A stretch of DNA of 64,000 nt, from positions 1,719,875 to 1,783,874 of the forward strand of contig CAWKDV010000002.1 in the NCBI GenBank assembly GCA_963848495.1, given 5' to 3'. The notes beneath the pieces are model-generated. The model saw only the letters and a list, made by a program, of their open reading frames with translations, did not search any database and was not told where the DNA came from. Every line of letters starts with the position of its first letter. Within the stretch, counting starts at the first letter, position 1. The position numbers were made by a program, and so were the translations under genes. Shown in pieces: positions 9,552 to 18,921 of this stretch. This DNA comes from JAICJR01 sp963848495 (lineage in GTDB: Bacteria; Actinomycetota; Thermoleophilia; Solirubrobacterales; Thermoleophilaceae).

Positions 9552-9606
9552 GATTGCGGATTGCGGATCGCGGATTGCGCAGTCCGCCCCTCCGCAATCC
9601 GCAATC
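9552..9606. repeat. Inverted heptamer array (GATTGCG units), likely bidirectional terminator
   Basis: GATTGCG, GATTGCG, GATCGCG, GATTGCG (9552-9579) are followed by an inverted copy at 9591-9606; the arms 9552-9567 and 9591-9606 pair perfectly over 16 bp. It fills the whole gap between the small membrane gene and the convergent pfkA stop, so it probably terminates both transcripts. Confidence 0.85.
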
Positions 9607-10635
9607 TCAACCGAAGAAGGCCTCGGCGGCCTCGTACTCCTCGGGCGGCACCGTCTTCAGCTGCGCCACCGCGTCCTTCAGCGGCACGAGCTCGATCTTC
9701 ATCGAGCGCAGCGCGGTCATCATGCCCCAGCGGCCCTCGCTGGCGGCGTCGATTGCCGCGATGCCGAGGCGCGTGGCCAGCACGCGGTCGAACGCGGTCG
9801 GGGTACCGCCGCGCTGGATGTGGCCGAGCACGGTCGCGCGCGAGTCGAAGCCCGTGCGCTGCCCGATCTCGCGCTCGAGCATCATGCCGATGCCGCCCAG
9901 GCGCTCGTGCCCGAACTCGTCCTTGTCGCCGCCCACGACCTCGAGGGTGCCCTCCTTGGGCAGCGCGCCCTCGGCCACGACAACGATCGAGAAGTAGCGC
10001 CCGCGCGAATGCCGGCGCTTGATCAGCCGGCAGACCACCTCGATGTCGAACGGACGCTCGGGGATCAGGATCACGTCGGCGCCGCCGGCGAGGCCGGAGT
10101 GGAGCGCGATCCAGCCCGCGTGCCGCCCCATCACCTCGAGGATCATGATCCGGTGGTGGCTCTCGGCCGTCGTGTGAAGGCGGTCGATCGCGTCGGTGGC
10201 GACCTGCAGCGCCGTGTCGAAGCCGAAGGTCACGTCGGTGGCGCCGAGGTCGTTGTCGATCGTCTTCGGCACACCGATCACTGGCAGCCCCATCTCCGAG
10301 AGGCGCGTGGCCGCGCCGAGCGTGTCCTCGCCGCCGATGGCGATCAGCCCGTCGATGTTCAGGCTCTCGAGGTTCTCCCTGATGCGGTCGAAGCCGTCGG
10401 GCTGCTTGAAGGGGTTGGTGCGGGAGGAGCCGAGGATCGTGCCGCCGCGGGGGAGGATGCCCCGTGTGGACTCGATCGTGAGCTCCTCGAAGATGTTCTC
10501 GAGCGGTCCGCGCCAGCCCTCGCGGAAGCCGACGAAGGCGTGGCCGTAGCGGTCGATGCCCTTGCGGACCACCGCGCGGATCACGGCGTTGAGGCCGGGA
10601 CAGTCGCCACCGCCGGTCAGGATCCCGATCCTCAT
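9607..10635 (-). CDS. pfkA: 6-phosphofructokinase, PPi-type or mixed-substrate group III
   Basis: Phosphorylates fructose 6-phosphate. The start chosen is the ATG at 10635, because a TACTGT -10-like hexamer lies 7 nt upstream; a GTG at 10644 is also in frame. The nucleotide-binding GILTGGGDCPGLNAV, the catalytic TIDND (base Asp127 equivalent), EVMGRHAGW and GHIQRGGTPTAFDR are all intact; length is 342 residues. The loop that selects the phosphate donor reads IGGEDT and VPKTIDND, giving Asp at position 104 and Lys at 124, where classical ATP enzymes have Gly and Gly. Family knowledge links this pair with pyrophosphate use or the mixed actinobacterial group, so the donor is uncertain. Confidence 0.93.
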   Translation of the reverse strand: MRIGILTGGGDCPGLNAVIRAVVRKGIDRYGHAFVGFREGWRGPLENIFEELTIESTRGILPRGGTILGSSRTNPFKQPDGFDRIRENLESLNIDGLIAIGGEDTLGAATRLSEMGLPVIGVPKTIDNDLGATDVTFGFDTALQVATDAIDRLHTTAESHHRIMILEVMGRHAGWIALHSGLAGGADVILIPERPFDIEVVCRLIKRRHSRGRYFSIVVVAEGALPKEGTLEVVGGDKDEFGHERLGGIGMMLEREIGQRTGFDSRATVLGHIQRGGTPTAFDRVLATRLGIAAIDAASEGRWGMMTALRSMKIELVPLKDAVAQLKTVPPEEYEAAEAFFG

Positions 10636-10642
10636 CGCCGTC

Positions 10643-10648
10643 ACAGTA
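10643..10648 (-). promoter_or_regulatory. Putative -10 hexamer of pfkA
   Basis: On the minus strand TACTGT ends 7 nt before the ATG at 10635 with no ribosome site, which supports that start and a leaderless transcript. Confidence 0.45.
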
Positions 10649-10745
10649 CAGACACCCGCTGGTTCGCCATCTGGACGTGGCCCGCGTGCTGCAAGCGAGC
10701 CTGCACAGGCAACAGAAACTTAACTGAGCCATCTCCCCGGCTCAA

Positions 10746-10774
10746 TTGCAACCCCGACTGGGCACGGCTAGGAT
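10746..10774 (+). promoter_or_regulatory. Promoter of the liv operon
   Basis: TTGCAA (10746-10751) and TAGGAT (10769-10774) are separated by 17 bp, a good primary-sigma promoter. Transcription would start near 10781, giving a leader of about 30 nt with an AGGAGGG ribosome site. Confidence 0.6.
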
Positions 10775-10811
10775 GGCCAGCCACCTCAACCCAGTTCTCT
10801 TAGAGGAGGGA

Positions 10812-12077
10812 ATGTCCGTGCGAGGACGCTGGTTGGTAGCAGCAGGCCTCGTCGGCGCATCGGCCATGGGCGTAGCAGCTTGTGGCGGAGGCGGCGGCGG
10901 GGGAAGTACCTCTGGAGGGGTGAGTGGCAAGACGCTCACGATCTATTCGAGCCTCCCGCTCCAGGGCCCGACCCGCAGCAACTCTGAGGCCGTCATCAAC
11001 GGGGCCAAGCTGGCGCTCCAGCAGGCGGGCGGGAAGGTAGGGAATTTCACCGTCAAGTACGTGTCGCTCGACGACGCCACCGCCACAGCGGGCAAGTGGG
11101 ATGCAGGCCAAACATCGGCCAACGCGCGCAAGGCGGCTCAGGACAAGTCGACGATCCTGTACCTCGGCGAGTTCAACTCGGGGGCGAGCGCGATCTCGAT
11201 CCCGATCCTGAACCGGGCCGGCATCGGCCAGATCAGCCCGTCTAACACGGCGGTCGGTCTGACCTCCAACGTTGCCGGCGCCACGCCGGGCGAGCCCCAG
11301 AAGTACTACCCGACGGGCAAGCGCACCTACGTGCGCGTCGTCCCGAAGGACACCGTTCAGGCGGCGGCCCTTGCGACCGTGATGAAGCAGCAGGGTTGCA
11401 CCAAGCCGTACATCCTGAACGACAAGGAGGTCTACGGTCAGGGCCTCGCCACCAACACCACCGGCGCGCTGAAGACCGCCGGGATTCCGGCGCTCGGCAA
11501 CGACGGCTGGGACTCGAAGGCGGCCAACTATCGGTCGGTGGCCTCGAAGATCGCCAGCAAGGGCGCGGATTGCGTCCTTCTGAGCGGCGTCGTCGACAAC
11601 AACGGCGTGCAGCTCACGAAGGACATCGCCGCGGGCCTGCCCAAGGCGAAGATCTACGGGCCGGACGGCTTCTGCGAGTCCGGCTGGGTGGATGCCAAGA
11701 ACGGCGGCGTGCCGGTCAGCCTCGACTCGCGGCTGCAGTGCACGGTGGCCACGCTGTCGCCGGACAAGTACCCGCCGGCCGGCCAGAAGTTCTTCACGGA
11801 CTACTCGGCCGCCTACGGAGGCGCACAGCCTGACCCCTACGCGCTCTACGGCTACGAGACGATGGGTCTCGCTCTCGACGCCATCAAGCGCGCAGGCGCT
11901 AACGGCAACAACCGTCAGGACGTGGTGAACGCCCTGTTCGCAACCAAGAACCGGGCCAGCGTGCTCGGGACGTACAGCATCGACCAGAACGGCGACACTT
12001 CGATCACCGACTACGGCCTGTACAAGGTCGAGAACGGCGAGATCAAGTTCGACCAGGTCGTGAAGGGCTCCAGCTAA
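10812..12077 (+). CDS. livJ: Branched-chain amino acid ABC transporter, substrate-binding lipoprotein
   Basis: Periplasmic-binding-type protein (type I fold, LivJ/LivK family) that feeds amino acids to the LivHMGF importer. A basic N-terminus and hydrophobic stretch lead to a lipobox (VAAC) and a run of glycines, so it is a lipid-anchored surface protein. The mature part starts TIYSSLPLQGPTRSN, typical of the family, with Y..YGQGL and DPYALYGYE later. The ATG at 10812 sits only 2 nt from the AGGAGGG site, while GTG at 10818 has ideal spacing, so 10818 may be the true start. A strong hairpin separates it from livH, probably keeping its message more abundant. Confidence 0.93.
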   Translation: MSVRGRWLVAAGLVGASAMGVAACGGGGGGGSTSGGVSGKTLTIYSSLPLQGPTRSNSEAVINGAKLALQQAGGKVGNFTVKYVSLDDATATAGKWDAGQTSANARKAAQDKSTILYLGEFNSGASAISIPILNRAGIGQISPSNTAVGLTSNVAGATPGEPQKYYPTGKRTYVRVVPKDTVQAAALATVMKQQGCTKPYILNDKEVYGQGLATNTTGALKTAGIPALGNDGWDSKAANYRSVASKIASKGADCVLLSGVVDNNGVQLTKDIAAGLPKAKIYGPDGFCESGWVDAKNGGVPVSLDSRLQCTVATLSPDKYPPAGQKFFTDYSAAYGGAQPDPYALYGYETMGLALDAIKRAGANGNNRQDVVNALFATKNRASVLGTYSIDQNGDTSITDYGLYKVENGEIKFDQVVKGSS

Positions 12078-12097
12078 GGGCCTCGATTCAGTGGGGA

Positions 12098-12123
12098 GAG
12101 CGGGCCGGGACACCGGCCCGCTC
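12098..12123 (+). terminator. Intra-operon hairpin between livJ and livH
   Basis: A perfect 11-bp stem GAGCGGGCCGG / CCGGCCCGCTC with a GACA loop starts 21 bp after livJ and is not followed by a U-run. Such a hairpin would act as a partial terminator or 3' mRNA stabiliser, raising livJ over the transporter genes. Confidence 0.6.
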
Positions 12124-12154
12124 AACCCAACCTTGACTTAGACTCGGAGGGGAG

Positions 12155-13225
12155 TTGGAAGCGGCAAGCGTTCCCGCACGGATCACGAGGGGTGGCTCGC
12201 CGGCTCTGGCCGCGGTCGGGCGCTTCCTGTCCCGTTACGGGCTGATCATCACGCTGTTCGCGCTGCCGGTCGTGTACGGCACGCTCGACCTCGTCCACGG
12301 CCACGGGCTCACCCACATCGCCGAGAACCTCAAGGACGGGATCTCGAACGGCTCGATCTGGGCGCTCGTGGCGATCGGCTACACGCTCGTCTACGGAATC
12401 ATCGAGCTGATCAACTTCGCGCATGGCGAGGTGTTCATGATCGGCTCGTTCGTGTCGTTCGGCGTCTGGAGCACGCTGGGCGTGGGCCTGGCCACCGGGG
12501 CGCTTGGAATCGGCGGCGGTTTGGTCGTGGCCGGGCTCGTCGCGATGATCGCCTGCGGGACGCTCAACGTGATGATCGAGCGCGTGGCCTACCGGCCGCT
12601 GAGAAACGCGCCCAAGTTAGCGCCGCTGATCACGGCCGTCGGCTTCTCGTTCATCCTGCAGAACGTCGGCCTCGAGTGGCTCGGCGGCTCGCAGCACGGC
12701 GTCGACGATCTGATCCACGCCCAGAAGGACTTCTTCACGATCGGCGGCGTGCACATCACGCACGCGGACGTGCTGGCGGTGGGCGTGACGGTCCCCCTGG
12801 TGCTGCTGCTCGTCACCTTCGTCCAGAAGAGCCGCCTCGGCAAGGCGATGCGCGCCACCGCGCAGGACCCGGAGGCCGCGCGCCTGATGGGCATCAACGT
12901 GGACCGCGCGATCTCGCTGACGTTCCTGCTCGGCGGTCTGATGGCGGGCGCGGCCGGCCTTATCTTCGCGCTCTATGAGACGACGATCCGCTTCGACCAG
13001 GGCTTCGAGGCCGGCCTGATCGCCTTCACCGCAGCGGTCATGGGGGGCATCGGCAACCTGCGCGGGGCCGTCCTCGGCGGCCTGATCATCGGCTGCATCC
13101 AGCAGATCTCGGACGACCGGCTGGCGTCGCAATGGACTCCCGCCATCGTGTTCGCGTACCTGATCCTGATCATGGTCTTCCGGCCACAGGGCCTGCTGGG
13201 CGAGGAGACGAGGGAGGCCGGATGA
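12155..13225 (+). CDS. livH: Branched-chain amino acid ABC transporter permease LivH
   Basis: One of two membrane subunits of the importer. The 356-residue protein has an extra N-terminal segment and about eight hydrophobic helices; the LivH hallmarks GYTLVYGIIELINFAHGE near the N-terminus, AxRATAQDPEAARLMGI in the cytoplasmic coupling loop and MGGIGNLRGAVLGG near the C-terminus are visible. The TTG at 12155 is chosen because GGAGGGGAG precedes it directly. The stop overlaps the livM start (ATGA). Confidence 0.95.
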   Translation: MEAASVPARITRGGSPALAAVGRFLSRYGLIITLFALPVVYGTLDLVHGHGLTHIAENLKDGISNGSIWALVAIGYTLVYGIIELINFAHGEVFMIGSFVSFGVWSTLGVGLATGALGIGGGLVVAGLVAMIACGTLNVMIERVAYRPLRNAPKLAPLITAVGFSFILQNVGLEWLGGSQHGVDDLIHAQKDFFTIGGVHITHADVLAVGVTVPLVLLLVTFVQKSRLGKAMRATAQDPEAARLMGINVDRAISLTFLLGGLMAGAAGLIFALYETTIRFDQGFEAGLIAFTAAVMGGIGNLRGAVLGGLIIGCIQQISDDRLASQWTPAIVFAYLILIMVFRPQGLLGEETREAG

Positions 13226-14415
13226 ACACGATCCGCGAGACGCTCTCGGCCATCGGGGACCGCTGGGACGGGCTTCCGAAGCGCGTCAAGCAGGGTGTCG
13301 GCGTCGGCCTGCTCGTCTTCCTGATCCTGCTGCCGTTCTTCAGCTCGCCCGGCGGCTCGTTCAACGACAACGCCACCAAGGCGCTCGCCTACGCGGTGAT
13401 GGCGCTCGGCCTCAACATCGTGGTGGGCTTCGCCGGCCTGCTCGACCTCGGCTACGTGGCCTTCTACGCGCTGGGCGCCTACACGATCGGCTGGTTCGGC
13501 TCGGGCTTCTACTCCTACATCAACCACCAGAAGGGCGTCCACATCGGCGTCACCGGCGTGGTGAACACCCTGCCGGGCATCCATCTGAACTTCCTCTTCG
13601 TCCTGGTGGCCGCTGCGATCGTCGCGTCGATCTTCGGCGTGCTCATCGGCCTGCCGACGCTGCGCCTGCGCGGCGACTACATCGCCATCGTGACGCTGGC
13701 GTTCGGCGAGATCATCCACAACGTCGCGGTGAACGGCCAGGACCTGCATCTCGGCAAGTACGCGCTAACGGCCGGTCGCCAGGGCATCACGCCGATCGAC
13801 TCGCCGGACCTCCCCGGGCTGTCCCAGTTCGGGCCGCTCAACCTGCGGCCGTGGTACTGGACCGCGCTGGGGCTCGTGCTGCTGGCGCTGTTCGTCAACT
13901 TCCGGCTGCGCGACTCGCGCCTCGGCCGGGCCTGGATCGCGGTGCGCGAGGACGAGGTGGCGGCGGCGAGCATGGGCGTGCCGCTCGTGCGCACGAAGCT
14001 GATGGCGTACGCCACCGGCGCCGCGTTCGGCGGGCTGGCCGGGGCCTTCCTCGCGGCCTACCTGAACACCGTCAACGCCGACCAGTTCGAGTTCTCGTTC
14101 TCGATCTTCGTCCTGGCGATGGTCATCCTCGGCGGCATCGGCAGCATCTGGGGCGTGGTGGTGGGCGCGATCACGCTTTCGTACATCGACACCTACTTCA
14201 TCCCGGGCCCGTTCCACGACCTGCCGTCGAAGGTCGGCCTGCACTTCGACCTCACAGAGCTCAGCTTCGGCATCTTCGGTTTCCTGCTCGTGATCATGAT
14301 GGTGCTGAGGCCGCAGGGCCTGATTCCAGAGCGCAGACGCAAACTCGAGCTGACCGAGGGCGTGGGCACCGGCGTGTCCAGCGCCGAGGAAGCCTTTTTC
14401 GAGACGCGGGTATGA
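13222..14415 (+). CDS. livM: Branched-chain amino acid ABC transporter permease LivM
   Basis: Second membrane subunit of the importer, 397 residues. Hallmarks are ALGLNIVVGFAGLLDLGYVAFYALGAY, LRLRGDYIAIVTLAFGEI and the coupling-loop GRAWIAVREDEVAAASMGV, with GGIGSIWG near the end and VLRPQGLIPERRRK at the C-terminus. The ATG overlaps the livH stop, and its own stop overlaps the livG ATG, so the four genes are translationally coupled. Confidence 0.95.
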   Translation: MNTIRETLSAIGDRWDGLPKRVKQGVGVGLLVFLILLPFFSSPGGSFNDNATKALAYAVMALGLNIVVGFAGLLDLGYVAFYALGAYTIGWFGSGFYSYINHQKGVHIGVTGVVNTLPGIHLNFLFVLVAAAIVASIFGVLIGLPTLRLRGDYIAIVTLAFGEIIHNVAVNGQDLHLGKYALTAGRQGITPIDSPDLPGLSQFGPLNLRPWYWTALGLVLLALFVNFRLRDSRLGRAWIAVREDEVAAASMGVPLVRTKLMAYATGAAFGGLAGAFLAAYLNTVNADQFEFSFSIFVLAMVILGGIGSIWGVVVGAITLSYIDTYFIPGPFHDLPSKVGLHFDLTELSFGIFGFLLVIMMVLRPQGLIPERRRKLELTEGVGTGVSSAEEAFFETRV

Positions 14416-15263
14416 CCGACGACGCACCCAACACGCAGCTCGCAACGGCCGCCGACGGGCCGCCAGCCGTCGACGGCTCGAACGGCCGCGCGACGATCCT
14501 CGAGTCCGCGGACGTGTCGAAGATCTTCGGCGGCCTGATGGCCGTCGACAACGTGAGCTTCTCGGTGCCGCGCCGCTCGATCGTCTCGATCATCGGGCCG
14601 AACGGCGCCGGCAAGACCACCTTCTTCAACATGCTCACCGGGCTCTACAAGCCCAGCTCCGGGTGGATCGCCTTCGACGGGCGCGACATCACCGCCGCCC
14701 GGCCGGACCGCATCCTCACCGCGGGCCTGGCGCGCACCTTCCAGAACATCCGCCTGTTCGCCACGATGAGCGCGCTCGAGAACGTCATGGTCGGCGAGCA
14801 CGCGCGCATGGAGGCCGGACTGTTCGGCTCGATCATCCGGCTGCCGTCCGTGCGCAAGGAGGAGAAGCTCGCGCGCGAGAAGGCGGCCGAGATGCTCGAG
14901 TTCGTCGGGCTGGCGCCGAGGCTGCACAACCAGATGTCGATCAACCTCTCCTACGGCGACCAGCGCCGGGTCGAGATCGCGCGAGCCCTCGCGTCGGACC
15001 CGAAAATGCTGCTGCTGGACGAGCCCACGGCCGGCATGAACCCGGCCGAGTCGGCGACCCTCACGGCCTTCATGCAGACGCTGCGCGACGAGAGGGGCCT
15101 GACGATCCTCCTGATCGAGCACGACATGAAGGTCGTGATGAACGTCTCCGAGCGCATCACCGTGCTCGACCACGGCGAGAAGATCGCCGAGGGCAAGCCG
15201 GAGGAGGTGCGGGCGAACCCGCGCGTGGTCGAGGCCTACCTCGGAAAGCAGACGGGGGACTAG
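14412..15263 (+). CDS. livG: Branched-chain amino acid ABC transporter ATPase LivG
   Basis: ATPase subunit, 283 residues. Walker A is GPNGAGKTT, the signature region is NLSYGDQRRVEIARAL (LSYGD replaces LSGGQ, as is usual in LivG), Walker B is MLLLDEPTAGMNP and the switch His is in LLIEHDM. A non-conserved 30-residue N-terminal extension precedes the domain. It starts by ATGA overlap with livM. Confidence 0.95.
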   Translation: MTDDAPNTQLATAADGPPAVDGSNGRATILESADVSKIFGGLMAVDNVSFSVPRRSIVSIIGPNGAGKTTFFNMLTGLYKPSSGWIAFDGRDITAARPDRILTAGLARTFQNIRLFATMSALENVMVGEHARMEAGLFGSIIRLPSVRKEEKLAREKAAEMLEFVGLAPRLHNQMSINLSYGDQRRVEIARALASDPKMLLLDEPTAGMNPAESATLTAFMQTLRDERGLTILLIEHDMKVVMNVSERITVLDHGEKIAEGKPEEVRANPRVVEAYLGKQTGD

Positions 15264-15266
15264 GCG

Positions 15267-15976
<710 letters not shown>

Positions 15977-15980
<4 letters not shown>

Positions 15981-16267
15981 CCGTATTCGCGCTACTCGGA
16001 GCGAAGGCCCTCTGGCTCACCTACGCCTGGCTCGCGTCGGCGATCATCGGGTCATGGCTGTCGGACCGGAAGGGCTACGGCGAGAAGCCGGGCCTGGCCA
16101 CCGGGCTGCTTCTCACCGTGCTCGCGATCCCAATCTGGCTGCTCTGGCCGGCGCGCGAGGACTCCCGCTGGAAGGTGCAGGGACCGATCCCACGGCGCGG
16201 CGCCCCCACGGTCGCCGAGGCGCGCGCCGAGCGCCTCAGCCATGACGCGGAACACAAGGACGGCTGA
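15977..16267 (+). CDS. Small membrane protein at the end of the liv operon, unknown
   Basis: A 96-residue product starting by ATGA overlap with livF, so very likely translated with it. Two hydrophobic segments (about residues 3-25 and 41-57) surround a SDRKGYGEKPG loop; the C-terminal 35 residues are charged and presumably cytoplasmic (RGAPTVAEARAERL). No named family is recognised. Proteins of this kind are seen in Thermoleophilia-like genomes but I cannot assign a function. Confidence 0.65.
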
Positions 16268-16269
16268 GC

Positions 16270-16398
16270 GTGGGCACGGCACTGCTCATACTGCTCGAGG
16301 TCGTCGGCTGGGGCCTGCTTCTGATCGCGTTTTGCGCGCTCATCGAGGCCGGCCTGGCGCGCCTGCGGCGTCGCCGGAAGCGCAGCTCTCTCATCTGA
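16270..16398 (+). CDS. Tiny single-helix membrane protein (42 aa), unknown
   Basis: Two bases after the previous stop, a GTG opens a 42-codon frame: a hydrophobic helix of about 24 residues followed by a strongly basic tail with LRRRRKRS. The spacing and the positive-inside pattern support a real gene, the last of the liv operon. It ends 14 bp from the convergent epimerase gene. Confidence 0.5.
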   Translation: MGTALLILLEVVGWGLLLIAFCALIEAGLARLRRRRKRSSLI

Positions 16399-16412
16399 CG
16401 GGGCCGGACCGA

Positions 16413-17327
16413 CTAAGGCTTCACCGCCGCCCGCAGCGCCGCCTCGAACTCGGGGTGGCGGTACTCGTAGCCCAGCTCGAGCAGCCTGCCGGGCACGGCG
16501 CGCTGGCCGGTGGTCACGATCGAGCCCATCTCGCCGTAGAGGAGGCCCAGGGCGAACCCCGGCACGGGGGTGATCGCCGGTCGCACGAGCACGCGCCCAA
16601 GCGCGCGGGACAGCTCCCTGTTGGTCACCGGCTCGGGCGCGGTCACGTTCAGCGCGCCGCTCCACGAGTCGTCGTCGAGGGCGCGCAGGATCACGCCGAC
16701 CACGTCGTCCATGTGGATCCAGGGCACGTATTGCCGGCCGCCGGCCACGGGCCCGCCGATCCCCAGCTTGAACGGCGGCAGCATCTTGGCCAGCGCGCCG
16801 CCGCTCTCTGACAGCACCACGCCGGTGCGGGTGAGCACGACGCGCATGCCGAGCTCCTCGGCGGCGCGCGCCTCGCCCTCCCACGCCACCACCGCGTCGG
16901 CGAGGAAGTCGCCGCTGGCAGGCGGGGCCGACTCGTCGATTCGCTCGTCGCCGTGCGGCCCGTAGTAGCCCACCGCCGACTGCGACACGAGCACGCGCGG
17001 GCGCGGCTCCGCCTCCCGTAGCCCGGCCACGAGGTTGCGCGTGCCCAGCTCGCGGGAGTCGCGGATACGCTGCTTCGCGGCGGCCGTCCAGCGCTGGGCG
17101 ATCGGCTCGCCGGCGAGATGGACCACGGCGTCGCGGTCGTTCAGGGCCTCGGTCGGCGCCGGCTCGCGCAGCGGGTCCCGCCAGGCCACCGGATGGGTGT
17201 CGGGCAGCTCCGCCGCCGCGCGGTCCACGTCGCGCGTCAGCACGGTCACCGCGTCGCCGCGGTCGAGCAGCGCCTCGACCAGCTCGCGGCCGATCGTTCC
17301 CGTGGCGCCTGTGACAGCGACGCGCAC
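16413..17327 (-). CDS. TIGR01777-family NAD(P)-dependent epimerase (YfcH-like)
   Basis: A 304-residue extended SDR protein. The Rossmann motif VTGATGTIGRELV is at the N-terminus, VVHLAGEPIA and the SAVGYYG active-site stretch are present, and the C-terminal domain (DUF1731) contains VPGFALGLLYGEMG and LLELGYEYRHPEFEAAL. The family includes the cell-division-linked YfcH/SulA-type proteins, but the substrate is not known. The start ATG at 17327 lies 13 bp after the malic enzyme stop, so the two form one operon. Confidence 0.92.
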   Translation of the reverse strand: MRVAVTGATGTIGRELVEALLDRGDAVTVLTRDVDRAAAELPDTHPVAWRDPLREPAPTEALNDRDAVVHLAGEPIAQRWTAAAKQRIRDSRELGTRNLVAGLREAEPRPRVLVSQSAVGYYGPHGDERIDESAPPASGDFLADAVVAWEGEARAAEELGMRVVLTRTGVVLSESGGALAKMLPPFKLGIGGPVAGGRQYVPWIHMDDVVGVILRALDDDSWSGALNVTAPEPVTNRELSRALGRVLVRPAITPVPGFALGLLYGEMGSIVTTGQRAVPGRLLELGYEYRHPEFEAALRAAVKP

Positions 17328-17339
17328 GGACGGGCGGCG

Positions 17340-18774
17340 TCAGGCCCCGACGTGCTCGGCGCGGGTCGCGCCGCTGGTCTCGGCCTCGCGCGCCACGGCC
17401 TTCGCCACGCACGCGCTCACGTAGCCGTTGAACACGCTCGGGATGATGTAGTCCTCGGTCAGCTCGTCGTCGGTGACCACCTCGGCGATGCCGCGCGCCG
17501 CCGCGAGCTTCATCTCCTCGGTGATGCGCCGCGCGCGCACGTCGAGCGCCCCGCGGAAGATGCCGGGGAAGGCGAGCACGTTGTTGATCTGGTTGGGATA
17601 GTCGGAGCGCCCGGTGGCCATCACGCGCACGTAGGGGGCGGCCTCCTCCGGGTTCACCTCGGGAGTGGGGTTGGCCATGGCGAACACGAACGGGTCGGGG
17701 TTCATGCGGGCCAGGTCGGCGGCCTGGATGATGCCGGGCCCGGACAGCCCGATGAACACGTCGGCGCCCGCGAGGGCGTCGGCCGCCGAGCCGCCCAGGC
17801 GGTCGTGGTTCGTGTTCTCGGCGAGCCAGGTCTTCGGGCAGGTTCATCGTGCCCTCGACGTAATCGGGGCGCTCGCTGTGGATCGCCCCGTGCCGGTCGC
17901 AGGCGACGATCGAGAGCACGCCGGAGTTCATCAGTATCTTCGCCACCGCCACTCCGGCGGCGCCGGCGCCCGCCATCGCCACGTGAAGGTCCTCGATGCG
18001 GTGGCCGGTGAGCCGGCAGGAGTTGAGCAGCGCCGCGAGGACCACGATCGCCGTGCCGTGCTGGTCGTCGTGGAAGACCGGGATGTCGAGCTCGTCCTGC
18101 AGGCGGCTCTCGATCTCGAAGCAGCGTGGCGAGGAGATGTCCTCGAGGTTGATGCCGCCGAAGCCGGGCGCCATCAGCCGCACGGTCTGAACGATCTCGT
18201 CAGGGTCCTTGGTATCGAGGCAGATCGGCACGGCGTCGACGTCGCCGAACTCCTTGAACAGCATCGCCTTGCCCTCCATCACGGGCATGGCGGCAGCAGG
18301 GCCGATGTCGCCCAGGCCGAGCACGGCGCTGCCGTCCGAGACCACGGCCACCGTGTTCGACTTGATCGTGAACTGGTAGGCCTTATCCGGATTGTCGTGG
18401 ATCGCCATGCACACGCGCCCGACGCCCGGCGTGTAGGCCATCGAGAGGTCGTCGCGCGTCTTGACCGGCGACTTCAGGCCGGTGAAGAGCTTGCCGCCGC
18501 GGTGGAGCTCGAAGGTGCGGTCGGTGACCTCGATCAGGTGGCAGCCCTCGACCAGCTCGGCGGCGGCGACGATCGAGTCCGCGTGGTCCTGGTCGCTCGC
18601 CATGACGGTGATCTCGCGGATCGCCTTGGCGTCGCCCATCTCGATCGTGTCGATCGTGCCGATCGAGCCGCCCGCCGCGCCGAGCGCGGACGCGAGCAGG
18701 CCAAGCTGGCCGGGTCGGCGGTCGAGCTCGACCCGCAGCGTCAGCGAGTACTGGGCGCTGGGCCTGACGGACAT
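17340..18774 (-). CDS. Malic enzyme with N-terminal ACT domain, one frameshift
   Basis: Oxidative decarboxylation of malate to pyruvate. Residues 1 to about 80 form an ACT domain (YSLTLRVELDRRPGQLGLLA), expected to bind an amino acid or other effector; then come the malic domain (MAYTPGVGRVC, FHDDQHGTAIV) and the NAD-binding domain (VAMAGAGAAGVAVAKIL). The frame breaks near base 17835, after ..YVEGTMNLPE; the rest, with FIGLSGPGIIQ, FVFAMANPTPEVNPEEA and GRSDYPNQINNVL, is in another frame to the stop at 17340. Both parts match the family, so a single indel is inferred. The ATG at 18774 keeps the complete ACT domain. Confidence 0.87.
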
Positions 18775-18909
18775 GGCAGGGTTGGAATGCTCTCTCCGCG
18801 AGCCCCCCTCGGGGCCCGCAAGGGGCCGCCAATCATATAGAGGGTTTCCCGGCTGCCGGCCGATCTGGCCCCCTTTGCAGGCGATTCTCCGGGCGACCAG
18901 GAGCCTTCA

Positions 18910-18915
18910 TAAGAT
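18910..18915 (+). promoter_or_regulatory. Putative -10 hexamer of polA
   Basis: TAAGAT ends 6 nt before the GTG start of polA and no ribosome site is present, pointing to a leaderless transcript. Confidence 0.5.
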
Positions 18916-18921
18916 CAACCC

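Noticed and set aside
10746..10811. TTG at 10746 as the livJ start
   Set aside because: It would place the promoter -35 inside the gene and add residues before the lipoprotein signal; the ribosome site lies further downstream.
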